From positions 62,001 through 126,000 of the forward strand of contig JBEBGV010000003.1 in the NCBI GenBank assembly GCA_040081265.1: 64,000 nt of DNA, written 5' to 3'. The translations under genes and the position numbers were made by a program. Under the pieces are notes generated by a model. That model did no database searches and was not told the origin of the DNA. It saw only the letters and a program-made list of their open reading frames with translations. Positions 28,670-38,253 of this stretch are shown here, one piece after another (within the stretch, counting starts at the first letter, position 1; every line of letters starts with the position of its first letter). This stretch comes from JBEBGV01 sp040081265 (GTDB taxonomy: Bacteria; Acidobacteriota; Vicinamibacteria; Vicinamibacterales; UBA2999).

Positions 28670-31537
28670 ATGGGTATTCTGGAAAAGCTTCGTCCCCTGC
28701 CAAAGTGGAAGCACTCGGACCCGACGGTTCGAGCGGCTGCCGTGTTTGAACTTGGCGCAACCGAGGGCGACGTCGTCCTCAGTCTGGCGCGCGACGATGG
28801 TGACTCCCGAGTCCGCCGGGCCGCCGTTGGCCGGCTCGATTCGGTGTCTGCGCTCGCCGAGATCGCCAGGACTGACCCTGACGATGACGTCCGGGCGGAC
28901 GCGGTCCGTGCGGTCACTGGACTCGCCGCCGAGGCGACCACTGCCGGTGCCGCCCTCGATGCCGTTCGTGCTCTCGTTGAACTCAATAGAACCAAAGAAC
29001 TTGTGGCGATTGCCCGCGACAATGCCAGCGCCGAAGTGCGCATGGCCGTGGTCGACGCGGTCACCGACGCACGCGCTCTTGGCTCGATCAGCCGACATGC
29101 CGCTGACGGTGCCACCCGCCTGACGGCCCTTGCCCGACTGGTCGACGTGGAGGAGCTCCAGAACGTCGCCCTGAAGGCCGAGCACACAGACGTGGCGGTA
29201 GCTGCGCTGGAGCGTGTGACGGACCCGGAGGCGGTCGCCTCGATCGGACAGCGCGCGCGTAACAAGGTGGCTGCCCGGCGGGCTCGGACCAGGCTGCGCC
29301 TGGCCCAGGAATCCGCGCAGCCTCCCCGCGTCGCAGAGGCGCCCAGGATGTCAGCAGGCGACCGCGCACGGGCCGACTCGCTGATTGCCCAGGTCGAGGC
29401 GGTGGTGACGCTTCGCGATCCGCTCGAGGCCACGACGGCCCTCTCGGCTCAACGTCTGGCATGGGCGGAGTTCAACGCCGACGTCGAGATCGACGAGCCG
29501 CTGGTGCAACAGTTTGAAGCCGCTTCCGACGCGGCTCGCGAGGCGATCGCAGAGCGTGAACGCGAACGCGCGGCAGAGGACGAACGGGCCGGCACCCTGA
29601 GGCGCGAGCAGGCCGATCGGATGGCCATCTGCGAGGCGATCGAGCAACTCGACGGCCCGCAGGCCGATGATCACATTGCCGAACTCAAGGTGCGCTGGGA
29701 TTCGCTTCCCGCCATGCCGTCGGAGTATGCCGCATCGCTGAATCGTCGATTCCAGGACGCCTGCCGGACCTTCGAGGATCGTGGACGTCGTCGACGTCTG
29801 GCCGAGAGCGCCTCGGCCCGTCTCGACTCGCTTGCCACCGAGGTCGAGCAGATCCTGGCGGCGGGGTTGCCGCTCGAGGAAACCTTGTCCCGCTGGCGCG
29901 GTGTACGGCGCGATGCGGATGTCCTGCGTGAGTTTGGCGACACCAATCCTGCTGCCGCGGAGCGGCTTGAACGGGCGGTGACGGTACTCGAGGAAAAGGA
30001 GCAGGAGCAGCAGCAGGTTCGTACGAAGCAGGAGGCCGACAATCTTCGGCGGCTGCAGCAGCTGTGCCGGCAGCTCGAGGGGCTGATGACCGCCGAGACC
30101 TTGTCCCTCAAGAGCGGCGACAAGGCGCTGCGCGACATCAAGGCTGCCCTCGAAACGCGCTCTGCGGTCCCCTCCAAGCAGGACCGCCAGGAAATCCATC
30201 GTCGGCTCGAAGCCGCCCGCACCGCGCTCGGTCCTCGCGTGCAGGAGCTTCGCGACGCTGATGAGTGGCAGCGCTGGGCCAATCTTCAGGTGCAGGAAGA
30301 GCTGTGCAAGGAGATGGAAGCGCTCAAAGCCGAGGAGAAGCTCGACATTGCGGCGCGACGTATGCGCGAACTTCAGGGCCGCTGGAAGGTAGTCGCGCTG
30401 GCCCCGCGCGCGCAGGGAGAAGCCCTGTGGAAGCGATTCAAGACGGCGCAAGACGAGGTGTTCAACCGAACGTCCACCCATTTCGCCGCGCAGCAGGAAG
30501 AGCGCATCACGAACCTGGCGCGTAAACAGGCGCTCTGCGAGAAGGCTGAAAGCCTCGCCGACTCCACTGAATGGGTGAAGACAGCGACGGTCATTCAGCA
30601 GCTTCAGGCCGAGTGGAAATCGATTGGCGCGGTGAGCCGTGGTCACGAGAAGGCGATCTGGGAGCGCTTCCGCGGAGCCTGCGATCGCTTCTTCACGAGG
30701 CGTCAGGAAGACCTCAAGCACCGCAAGGAAGACTGGGCCGCCAACCTGACCAGGAAGGAAGCGCTCTGCGAACGCGCGGAGTCGCTCGCCTTGTCGACCG
30801 AGTGGGAGGCGACGGCGTCCGCGCTTCGCACGCTCCAGGGCGAGTGGAAGACGATCGGGCCGGTTCGCCGCGCAAAATCCGAGGTGGTGTGGCAGCGTTT
30901 TCGCGCCGCCTGTGATCAGTTCTTCGAACGCTACAAGCACCGCGATCAGGTCGACCTGCTCGCCAAGGCCGCCCCACGCGAGTCGGTGCTCCAGCGGCTG
31001 CAGGCGCTTCTGCCCGCCGGCGATGCACCCGCCGGGGAGGCCCCGGAGGGGCTCTACGCCACGGTGCAGCTGGCCAGGAATGACTGGCAGCAGGCCCCCG
31101 AACTACCGCGTCATCTGCAGCAGGATCTGACCGGCCGGTTTCATCACACCCTCGGCCGCCTCGTCTCGCATTGGCCGGGTGCTTTCGCTGGCACCGATCT
31201 CGATCCCGAAACCACGCGTCAGCGCATGGAAAAACTGGTCAGTCGGGTCGAACAGCTCCTGAGCTCTCAAGCCGCAGCCCCGCAGGCTGCGCTATCGCCC
31301 ACTGAGCTGCTGGCGAAGCAATGGCGCGAGCGCTTGGCGTCCAACACGATGAGCGGCGGCACCAAGTCGGCGGAAGCGGACGAAGCGCGCTGGCGCGCCG
31401 CGGATCAGGAGATTCGCGCCGCACAGTCGCAGTGGGTGCGTCTGGGGCCCGTCCCCCCCGAGGTGGCCGGCCCGTTGAACGAGCGCTTCCAGCGCGCCTG
31501 TCGCCGCTTCTATGATCAGAAGCGGCGTGCCTCGTAG
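28670..31537 (+). CDS. HEAT-repeat and multi-DUF349 coiled-coil protein
   Basis: A 955-residue protein with an N-terminal HEAT-like repeat solenoid (residues about 15-215: units such as SDPTVRAAAVFELG, DDSRVRRAAVGRLD, PDDDVRADAVRAV). Long helical charged stretches follow, with at least five DUF349-type units, including LQGRWKVVALAPRAQGEALWKRF, LQAEWKSIGAVSRGHEKAIWERFR, LQGEWKTIGPVRRAKSEVVWQRFR and QSQWVRLGPVPPEVAGPLNERFQ. DUF349 has no settled function; the protein looks like a structural scaffold. No signal peptide is seen. The ATG at 28670 starts MGILEKLRPLPKWKHSD; an upstream TTG at 28574 is possible but adds unrelated sequence. Confidence 0.82.
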   Translation: MGILEKLRPLPKWKHSDPTVRAAAVFELGATEGDVVLSLARDDGDSRVRRAAVGRLDSVSALAEIARTDPDDDVRADAVRAVTGLAAEATTAGAALDAVRALVELNRTKELVAIARDNASAEVRMAVVDAVTDARALGSISRHAADGATRLTALARLVDVEELQNVALKAEHTDVAVAALERVTDPEAVASIGQRARNKVAARRARTRLRLAQESAQPPRVAEAPRMSAGDRARADSLIAQVEAVVTLRDPLEATTALSAQRLAWAEFNADVEIDEPLVQQFEAASDAAREAIAERERERAAEDERAGTLRREQADRMAICEAIEQLDGPQADDHIAELKVRWDSLPAMPSEYAASLNRRFQDACRTFEDRGRRRRLAESASARLDSLATEVEQILAAGLPLEETLSRWRGVRRDADVLREFGDTNPAAAERLERAVTVLEEKEQEQQQVRTKQEADNLRRLQQLCRQLEGLMTAETLSLKSGDKALRDIKAALETRSAVPSKQDRQEIHRRLEAARTALGPRVQELRDADEWQRWANLQVQEELCKEMEALKAEEKLDIAARRMRELQGRWKVVALAPRAQGEALWKRFKTAQDEVFNRTSTHFAAQQEERITNLARKQALCEKAESLADSTEWVKTATVIQQLQAEWKSIGAVSRGHEKAIWERFRGACDRFFTRRQEDLKHRKEDWAANLTRKEALCERAESLALSTEWEATASALRTLQGEWKTIGPVRRAKSEVVWQRFRAACDQFFERYKHRDQVDLLAKAAPRESVLQRLQALLPAGDAPAGEAPEGLYATVQLARNDWQQAPELPRHLQQDLTGRFHHTLGRLVSHWPGAFAGTDLDPETTRQRMEKLVSRVEQLLSSQAAAPQAALSPTELLAKQWRERLASNTMSGGTKSAEADEARWRAADQEIRAAQSQWVRLGPVPPEVAGPLNERFQRACRRFYDQKRRAS

Positions 31538-32465
31538 TTCAACCGCCACCGCAATTCTGCTGGGGCTGGTGTCAGCCCTCTTTTTCAGCACCACCTTTGT
31601 CGTCAACCGGGCCATCGGCCTGGCCGGCGGACACTGGGTCTGGACGGCGGTGCTCCGCTACGCCTGGGCGCTGGTGCTGCTGGGGGGGTGGTTCACTATC
31701 AAGGGAACCCTCCCGCAGGTACTGTCCGCCTTCAGGCGTCATGCGGCGTTCTGGGTGCTGGCAGGTTCGATTGGCTATGGAGCTTTCTACGCCAGCTTGA
31801 GCTTTGCGTCGACGCGCGCACCCGGGTGGATTGTCGCGTGCACCATGCAGTTCACCATCCTCGCCTCGCCGATCGTGCTGCGCATGTTTGGCGCACGCGT
31901 CCGGCGCTCAGGCATCGCCCTCCTGCTCCTCATCTTCGCCGGCATCGTGCTGGTGAATCTGGACCACAGATCGGCGTCCTCCACGGCGCAGTTCCTCGGC
32001 GTGATGCCGGTGCTGATCGCGGCGTTTGCGTACCCGATCGGCAATCAGCTCGTGCAGGAAGGGCGCAACGGCGGGCGTGGGTGGATCCCCGCCCTCGACG
32101 ACCCGATCTCTGCTGACGCCTCAGCGAGAGTGTTGTTGATGACGATCGGCTCTGTGCCGTTCTGGATTGCGGTCCTGCTGCTGCCGCACACCCCCGTTCC
32201 AACGACGCAACAGGTGGTCGGCACGCTGATCGTGGCGCTCTGTGGAACCGTCATCGGCACCAGCATCTTTCTCGTGGCCAGACAGAGTGCTGGCCGTGAC
32301 CCGAACCTGATCGCCAAAGTGGATGCGACGCAGGCAGGTTACACGGCGTTCAGCCTTGGCGGAGAAGTGCTGTTTCTCGGCGGGGCGCTGCCCGGCCCGG
32401 TGGGCGTGGTCGGACTCGTGCTCGTGCTGGGCGGGCTGGCGGTCTACACGACGACTGCGAAGTAG
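31512..32465 (+). CDS. EmrE/DMT-superfamily multidrug efflux-type transporter
   Basis: A 317-residue integral membrane protein with about ten hydrophobic helices arranged as two repeats, matching the multidrug resistance efflux transporter family (PF13536-like). Examples are ILLGLVSALFFSTTFVVNRAIGLAGGHWVW, the conserved YGAFYASLSFASTRAPGWIVACTMQFTILASP and the C-terminal GEVLFLGGALPGPVGVVGLVLVLGGLAVY. Substrate unknown. Its ATG lies 26 bp inside the end of the DUF349 gene, so the two are probably co-translated. Confidence 0.85.
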   Translation: MIRSGVPRSSTATAILLGLVSALFFSTTFVVNRAIGLAGGHWVWTAVLRYAWALVLLGGWFTIKGTLPQVLSAFRRHAAFWVLAGSIGYGAFYASLSFASTRAPGWIVACTMQFTILASPIVLRMFGARVRRSGIALLLLIFAGIVLVNLDHRSASSTAQFLGVMPVLIAAFAYPIGNQLVQEGRNGGRGWIPALDDPISADASARVLLMTIGSVPFWIAVLLLPHTPVPTTQQVVGTLIVALCGTVIGTSIFLVARQSAGRDPNLIAKVDATQAGYTAFSLGGEVLFLGGALPGPVGVVGLVLVLGGLAVYTTTAK

Positions 32466-32468
32466 CTG

Positions 32469-32515
32469 GTTACCAGTTCAGTTACCAGCTACCAGCAACC
32501 AGCAACCAGCAACCA
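32469..32515. repeat. Tandem GCAACCA-type heptamers
   Basis: GTTACCA, a 5-bp break, then GTTACCA, GCTACCA, GCAACCA, GCAACCA and GCAACCA in register. The array fills the 54 bp between the convergent efflux and speA genes. The unit is the same as at 9977-10004. Confidence 0.75.
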
Positions 32516-32519
32516 GGAA

Positions 32520-34472
32520 CTAGCCCTCGAGATAGGTGTAGCCGTGGAGCCCGTCTTCGTAGAAGCGGAGCAGCTGGCCGGCACCCTCATAGTCCATCCT
32601 GCCGGCGTGCACCGCGGTTTCGACGTCGGTGCGCAGCTTGCCAAGAAGCGCTTCGGCGTCGAACTCGACGTAGTCGAGCACCTCTCGCACCGTGTCGCCC
32701 TTGATCAGGGCGTCCAGTCGCGCGGCGCCGTTCTCGTCCATGCTGACGTGCACCGCGTGGGTATCGCCGAGGAGGTTGTGGAGGTCGCCGAGGATCTCCT
32801 GATAGGCCCCGATGAGAAACACGCCCAGGTAATACGGCTTGCCGTTGACGGTGTGCAGCGGGAGCGTGCGCTTCACGTCACGCCGGTCGACGAAACGGTC
32901 GAGCTTTCCGTCGGAATCGCACGTGATGTCGCCGAGCACCGCATGATTGAGCGGCTTCTCGTTGAGGCGATGGATGGGCATCACCGGAAAGAGCTGCTTG
33001 ATGGCCCAGCTGTCGGGGATCGACTGAAACAGCGAAAAATTGCAGAAGTAGGTGTCGGACAGCTGCTCGTCCAGGTTCTGCAGGTCCTCCGGCACCTCGC
33101 CCATCGTCTGGGCAATCTTCTGGAGCTTCGTGCATGTTGCCCAGAACAGATTCTCGGCGAGCGACCGCTGCTCGAGCGGCAGGTAGCCACCGTTGAAGAG
33201 CGAGAGCGCCATGTCGAGCGCCTGTTGCGCGTCGTGGAAGGCCTCGAGGGCATTTCGGGCGGTGACGTTGTTGTACGTCTCGATCAGGTCCGCGACCGGC
33301 TGCTCCCAGTCCGGGTTGGCAGAGGTCGGAATCTTCTCGTCGCCAAAGCCCGAGACCCCGAGGACATTGAACACCAGCAGGCTGTGATAGGCGACGACCG
33401 CTCGTCCGCTCTCCGAGATGATCGTCGGGTGCGGCACGCTCGCTTCGTCGCACACACTCTGGATGTGGTAGACGACGTCGTTGGCGTATTCCTCGAGCGT
33501 GTAGTTCATGCTCGACTCGAAGTTTGTCTGCGAGCCGTCGTAGTCCACGCCGAGCCCGCCGCCCACATCCAGGTACTTCAGCCCCGCACCAAGCTTGGCC
33601 AGTTCGGTGTAGACGCGCGCGCCCTCGTTCAGGGCGCCCTTCACGATGCGGATGTTGGTGATCTGGCTGCCGAGGTGGAAGTGCAGGAGCTTGAGGCAGT
33701 CCTGCATGTTGCGGCTCTTCAGCTCCTCGAGGCCGCGCATGATTTCGGTGACCGTCAGGCCGAACTTCGACCGGAATCCGCCTGAGGACTGCCATCGCCC
33801 GCTGCCGCGTGACGCCAGCTTCACGCGCATGCCGATCTGGGGCCGGACGTTGTATTTTTCTGCGGCCTCCAGGATCAGATTGAGTTCGGTGTACTTCTCG
33901 ACGACCGGAATGATGTTGCGGCCCATCTTGTGGGCCAGCATCGCGGTTTCGATGAACTCGGCGTCCTTGAATCCGTTGCAGATAATCGGCGTTTCGTTGT
34001 CGGCCACCGCAATGACGGCGAGCAGTTCCGGTTTGGATCCCGCCTCGAGACCGAAGCCATATGGCCGGCCGAAGTTCAGCACCTCTTCGACGACCTGCCG
34101 CTGCTGGTTCACCTTGATCGGATACACGCAGCTGTACCCGCCCTGGTACTGGTGCTGCGCGATCGCCGCCTGAAACGCGTTGTGGATGTCGCCGAGCCGA
34201 TGTTTGACGATGTCGGTGAAACGGATGAGGACCGGAAGACTGATGCCGCGCAGTTGCAGACGGTCGACCAGTTCCTTCAGATCGATGCCGCGCGACGGCT
34301 CCTTGGTCGGGTGCACGGCCACGTGGCCAGCCTGGTTGACCGAAAAGTAGCCGTTGCCCCAGCGCGGAACTTCGTACAGTTCGCTGGCGTCGTGGACACT
34401 CCAGGCCGACGTCGACGCGGTGCCGGAAGGCACCGCGGTTGCGCGTCCGTTGGTAGCAGTAGCGTTACTCAT
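32520..34472 (-). CDS. speA: Biosynthetic arginine decarboxylase
   Basis: SpeA is a PLP enzyme that decarboxylates arginine to agmatine, the first step to putrescine. The 650 residues match the family. PLP lysine is K120 in CVYPIKVNQQ; the PLP-phosphate region is YLDVGGGLGVDYDGS; the ISESGRAVVAYHS segment and the catalytic-Cys motif DITCDSDGKLDRFVDRRDVK are present. The C-terminal FLIGAYQEILGDLHNLLGDTHAVHV is diagnostic. ATG at 34472 is used; the frame continues upstream into the divergent region. It stands alone on the minus strand. Confidence 0.96.
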   Translation of the reverse strand: MSNATATNGRATAVPSGTASTSAWSVHDASELYEVPRWGNGYFSVNQAGHVAVHPTKEPSRGIDLKELVDRLQLRGISLPVLIRFTDIVKHRLGDIHNAFQAAIAQHQYQGGYSCVYPIKVNQQRQVVEEVLNFGRPYGFGLEAGSKPELLAVIAVADNETPIICNGFKDAEFIETAMLAHKMGRNIIPVVEKYTELNLILEAAEKYNVRPQIGMRVKLASRGSGRWQSSGGFRSKFGLTVTEIMRGLEELKSRNMQDCLKLLHFHLGSQITNIRIVKGALNEGARVYTELAKLGAGLKYLDVGGGLGVDYDGSQTNFESSMNYTLEEYANDVVYHIQSVCDEASVPHPTIISESGRAVVAYHSLLVFNVLGVSGFGDEKIPTSANPDWEQPVADLIETYNNVTARNALEAFHDAQQALDMALSLFNGGYLPLEQRSLAENLFWATCTKLQKIAQTMGEVPEDLQNLDEQLSDTYFCNFSLFQSIPDSWAIKQLFPVMPIHRLNEKPLNHAVLGDITCDSDGKLDRFVDRRDVKRTLPLHTVNGKPYYLGVFLIGAYQEILGDLHNLLGDTHAVHVSMDENGAARLDALIKGDTVREVLDYVEFDAEALLGKLRTDVETAVHAGRMDYEGAGQLLRFYEDGLHGYTYLEG

Positions 34473-34606
34473 CGTCACGGTACAGCGTAAAGCCTGCGCG
34501 TCAAATGTCAACGACGAATCGTCACCGATTCACGTCGGTCTCCTGCACATCGCTGCCTCGAATTGGATTGAGCCGGTCGAGCGAGGTGGAGAAGAATGGG
34601 AACGTC

Positions 34607-35014
34607 ATGAGCGACCGCGTCCCGGCTATCAAGGTGCTGCTGCTGCCCAAGGACACCAACGCCTACGGGACGATCTTCGGCGGCGTGATTCTGTCGAACA
34701 TCGACCTCGCGTCGGCGGTAGAGGCCCGCAAGGCCGGCCCGTGCCGCTACGTGACGAAGGCCATGCGGGAAGTGGAGTTTCACGACCCGGTCTTTGTGGG
34801 TGACGTCGTGAGCTTTTACACCGAGACGGTGCGCGTGGGCCGCACTTCCGTGACGGTCAAGGTGTCGGTGATCGCCGAGCGGTGGGGCGTCAACGGCCGC
34901 TCGACGCCGGGACGGGGTGAGCACGTCATGGTGACCGAGGCCGAGGTCGTGCTGGTGGCGGTCGACGACAAGGGCCGTCCGACTCCGATTCGTCCCGAGC
35001 CGGCGCAGGCCTGA
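34607..35014 (+). CDS. Acyl-CoA thioesterase (hotdog, YciA-like)
   Basis: A 135-residue single hotdog-fold protein: KVLLLPKDTNAYGTIFGGVILSNIDLASAVEA (with the catalytic Asp/Asn region), VTKAMREVEFHDPVFVGDVVSFYTETVRVGRTSVTVKVSV and a C-terminal V-T-E-A-E-V-V-L-V strand. Members hydrolyse acyl-CoA and act as hexamers. Start at 34607 gives the family N-terminus; the open frame upstream overlaps the speA control region. It heads a plus-strand set with thrC and pepF. Confidence 0.9.
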   Translation: MSDRVPAIKVLLLPKDTNAYGTIFGGVILSNIDLASAVEARKAGPCRYVTKAMREVEFHDPVFVGDVVSFYTETVRVGRTSVTVKVSVIAERWGVNGRSTPGRGEHVMVTEAEVVLVAVDDKGRPTPIRPEPAQA

Positions 35015-35020
35015 TCCCTG

Positions 35021-35026
35021 TATGAT
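35021..35026 (+). promoter_or_regulatory. Possible -10 box of thrC
   Basis: TATGAT lies 45 bp before the thrC ATG in the short gap after the thioesterase gene. No clear -35 element is seen, so this is a weak call. Confidence 0.3.
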
Positions 35027-35071
35027 CCCTTCTCTGGCGAGGGCCCACCGCTCTGCCGGCATCTGCATCGC

Positions 35072-36400
35072 ATGAAATGGATTAGTACCAGGGGCGCGGC
35101 ACCAGCCGTCCCGTTTATCGACGCTCTGTTTGCCGGGACTGCGCCCGACGGGGGGCTGTATTTTCCCGAGCGGTTCGACCCGCTGCCACGCGCGGCCCTC
35201 GAGGCGATTCGTGCCAACGACCTGGTTGGCATCGGCACCATCGTCGGCGAGCATCTGCTGAAGGGCGAGATTACCGAGAGCGTCCTGTATCCGCTCATTG
35301 CGCAGGCGCTCGATTTTCCCATCCCGCTGGTTCAGGTGACCGATCGCATCTGGGCGCTGGAGCTCTTTCACGGGCCAACGCTCGCGTTCAAGGACGTGGG
35401 GGCGCGCGTCCAGGCGCGGTTGCTGCACCACTTCACGGACGGTACGCCGCTGACCATTCTGGTCGCCACCTCCGGAGACACCGGCAGCGCCGTCGCACAG
35501 TCCTTTCATCGCGTGCCTGACACGCGCGTCGTCGTCCTGTATCCAGAGGGCCAGGTCAGCGATGTCCAGGAAGCGCAGATGGCCTCGCTCGGCGACAACG
35601 TGCTGGCCATCGCCGTCAAAGGCACCTTCGACGACTGCCAGCGGCTGGTCAAGCAGGCGTTCGCCGATGACGAGTTGCGCAGGCACGTGTGGCTGACGCC
35701 GGCGAACTCGATCAACCTGGGGAGGCTGCTGCCGCAGGTGTTCTATTACTTCCTGCTGGCGCGACTCGGCTCGGCCGCGGGAGGCGCGAACGGGCGTTCG
35801 GGCCCGATCGTGTCGGTGCCGAGCGGCAATTTCGGGAATCTGACCGCCGGGCTCATCGCCAAGCGCCTCGGCCTGCACGTATCGCAGTTTGTGGCGGCCA
35901 CCAACGTGAACGACGTGGTTCCCGAATACCTGCGGACGGGCATCTACAGCCCGCGTGCGTCTGTTCGCACAGTGGCCAACGCGATGGACGTGGGGGCGCC
36001 GAGCAACTTCGAGCGGATCCGCGCGCTCTACAACGACGACATCGACGCGATTCGCGCCGACGTCACCGGCGCTGTCTATGACGACTCGACGGTGGTGGCC
36101 GAGATCGGGCGCGTCTATCGCCGCTACGGATACCTGCTCGATCCGCACGGTGCGATTGCCTGGCTTGGTTTGAACGACGCGCTTAAAGCGGCCGGGCCGC
36201 AGGCCCGCGGGGTGTTCCTCGCGACGGCGCATCCCGCCAAGTTCCGTGACGTGGTCGGCCCCGCAATCGGAGACGACGTCCCGTTGCCACCGGCGATCGA
36301 GGCGGCACTTGCCAAGCCGCGCCACAGCACCCCTCTCGATGCGCGGTACGACGCGCTGCTCGACCTGCTGCGTTCGAACGTCGGCGTCGGTATCGCCTAG
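35072..36400 (+). CDS. thrC: Threonine synthase
   Basis: ThrC converts O-phosphohomoserine to threonine with PLP. The 442 residues are the longer E. coli/yeast type. The N-terminus is MKWISTRGAAPAVPFIDALFAGTAPDGGLYFPERF, and the PLP lysine is K107 in LFHGPTLAFKDVGARV. The phosphate-binding ATSGDTGSAVAQSF and the VPSGNFGNLTAGLIAKRLGL stretch are also present. The upstream steps (aspartate kinase, homoserine dehydrogenase and kinase) are not in the window, but asd is at 43.1 kb. Confidence 0.95.
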   Translation: MKWISTRGAAPAVPFIDALFAGTAPDGGLYFPERFDPLPRAALEAIRANDLVGIGTIVGEHLLKGEITESVLYPLIAQALDFPIPLVQVTDRIWALELFHGPTLAFKDVGARVQARLLHHFTDGTPLTILVATSGDTGSAVAQSFHRVPDTRVVVLYPEGQVSDVQEAQMASLGDNVLAIAVKGTFDDCQRLVKQAFADDELRRHVWLTPANSINLGRLLPQVFYYFLLARLGSAAGGANGRSGPIVSVPSGNFGNLTAGLIAKRLGLHVSQFVAATNVNDVVPEYLRTGIYSPRASVRTVANAMDVGAPSNFERIRALYNDDIDAIRADVTGAVYDDSTVVAEIGRVYRRYGYLLDPHGAIAWLGLNDALKAAGPQARGVFLATAHPAKFRDVVGPAIGDDVPLPPAIEAALAKPRHSTPLDARYDALLDLLRSNVGVGIA

Positions 36401-36411
36401 GGAGAGTCACC

Positions 36412-38250
36412 GTGCCACCTCTGGACCCCTTCCGCCCTGGCGCAGGTGGCGTGCCTGCTCGCGAGTCGGTCCCGGATCGCTACAAGTGGAACCTGGACGA
36501 CGTCTGCGCAGACTGGGACGCGTGGCAGCGGAGCTACGCCGAGCTCGAACAGGCGGTTGACGCCTTCACGTCGTTCCGGGGCACCCTGGCTGAAGGTGGA
36601 CGCCGCCTCCTCGAAGCCTTCCGGGCGATGGACGCGATGGGAGCGCTCAGCTATCGCGTCTGGTACTTTGCGTCCCTGCACTACGATCAGGACCAGCGCA
36701 ACAACCAGATCAATGCGCGTCGCCAGCAGGTGCAGATTCTCTTCGCCCGCCAGCACCAGGCGAGTTCGTGGTTCAACCCCGAACTGCTCGAGATTCCGGT
36801 TGCGACTGTCCGTGGCTGGGTGGAGTCCGACGCAGACCTGGCCGTCTACCGGTTTGCGATCGAGAGCCTCTTCCACGAGCAGGAGCACGTGCTCGACGCG
36901 TCCGGGGAGCGTCTCATGTCGTTTGCGGGTCGCTCCGGCAGCGTTCCCTACGACAGCTATTCCGCACTGACCACCGCCGACATCAAGTTCCCGTCGATCA
37001 CCCTGAGCGCCGGCCAGGAGGTGACGCTGACGTACGGGCAGTATCGCGCCCTGCTCGAAACCAACCGGGTGCAGGAGGATCGCGCGACGGCCTACCGGGC
37101 GTTTCACAAGACGTTTGCCGACAACCAGAACACCTATGCCGCTCTCTACAACGGCGTACTGCAGCGCGACTGGTTTCATGCCCGGGCGCGTGGCTACGCG
37201 TCGACCCTTGATGCCGCGCTCCACGGCAACAACATTCCCACGACGGTGGTGGAGAACCTGATCCACGAGGCCAAGGCCGGGGTCGAACCGCTGCGGCGCT
37301 ACCACCGCCTGCGTCGGCGCGTGCTGGGAATGCCGACCTACCGAATCTTCGACTTCTCGGTTTCCCTCGTCGATCACGACGCGCGGTATCCGTATGACGA
37401 GGTTGGAAGCTGGATCGTCGACGCGTGTGCCCGGCTCGGCTCCGACTACCAGGACAACGTGAGGCGTGCGTTTCAGGGCGGGTGGATTGACGTCTTCGAG
37501 AATGCGGGAAAGCGAAGCGGCGCGTACTCGGCGCCTGTGTACGGAACACATCCGTACATGCTGTTGAACTACAACGAAACGCTCGACTCTGTCTTTACGC
37601 TGGCACACGAAATGGGGCACTCCATGCACACGCTGCTGTCGCATCGTGCCCAGCCGTTCGTGTATGCCGGCTACACGATCTTCGTTGCCGAGGTGCCGTC
37701 CACGCTCAGCGAGGCCCTGTTTCTGGACCTGATGCTCGAACGTGCCAGCAGTCGCGCCGAGCGCGCCGTCCTGCTTCAGCACGCCATCGACAGCATTACC
37801 GGCACCTTCTACACGCAAGTGCTCTTTGCCGACTTCGAGTTGCAGGCGCACCGCCTGGTCGAGCGGGATCAGCCGATCACGGCCGACGTGTTGAACGCAC
37901 TCTATGCGACCCTGCTGCGCGAGTACTACGGGGATGTCATCGATGAAGAGGAACTGTCACGGGTGACGTGGGCACGCATCCCGCACTTCTTCAGCACGCC
38001 CTACTACGTCTACCAGTACGCGACATGCTTTGCGTCCACCGCGAGCCTGATGCAGGGGATTCGCGCGCAGGACGGGTCGACGCGCGACGCGGCGGTTCAG
38101 AAGTATCTGGCCCTGCTGAGTTCGGGCGGCAGTGACTATCCGATGGCACTGCTCGCGCGCGCGGGTGTTGACCTGAGCCGGCCCGACACCGTCAGGGCCG
38201 TCACGGCCGAACTCGACGTGCTGGTGGGGAAGCTCGAAGCCGAGCTCTGA
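36412..38250 (+). CDS. pepF: Oligoendopeptidase F, M3 family
   Basis: A 612-residue cytoplasmic zinc peptidase that cleaves oligopeptides. The HExxH zinc motif is TLAHEMGHSMHTLLSH with its first His near residue 399, and the third ligand region follows in AEVPSTLSEALFLDLML. The N-terminal ESVPDRYKWNLDDVCADWDAWQRSY and the C-terminal WARIPHFFSTPYYVYQYATCFASTASL are typical. Start is GTG at 36412, 11 bp after thrC, so the two genes are likely co-transcribed. Confidence 0.94.
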   Translation: MPPLDPFRPGAGGVPARESVPDRYKWNLDDVCADWDAWQRSYAELEQAVDAFTSFRGTLAEGGRRLLEAFRAMDAMGALSYRVWYFASLHYDQDQRNNQINARRQQVQILFARQHQASSWFNPELLEIPVATVRGWVESDADLAVYRFAIESLFHEQEHVLDASGERLMSFAGRSGSVPYDSYSALTTADIKFPSITLSAGQEVTLTYGQYRALLETNRVQEDRATAYRAFHKTFADNQNTYAALYNGVLQRDWFHARARGYASTLDAALHGNNIPTTVVENLIHEAKAGVEPLRRYHRLRRRVLGMPTYRIFDFSVSLVDHDARYPYDEVGSWIVDACARLGSDYQDNVRRAFQGGWIDVFENAGKRSGAYSAPVYGTHPYMLLNYNETLDSVFTLAHEMGHSMHTLLSHRAQPFVYAGYTIFVAEVPSTLSEALFLDLMLERASSRAERAVLLQHAIDSITGTFYTQVLFADFELQAHRLVERDQPITADVLNALYATLLREYYGDVIDEEELSRVTWARIPHFFSTPYYVYQYATCFASTASLMQGIRAQDGSTRDAAVQKYLALLSSGGSDYPMALLARAGVDLSRPDTVRAVTAELDVLVGKLEAEL

Positions 38251-38253
38251 TTC

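Noticed and set aside
29351..30940. 529-residue open frame antisense to the DUF349 gene
   Set aside because: The DUF349 and HEAT repeats on the plus strand are clear; the antisense product is compositionally biased and motif-free.
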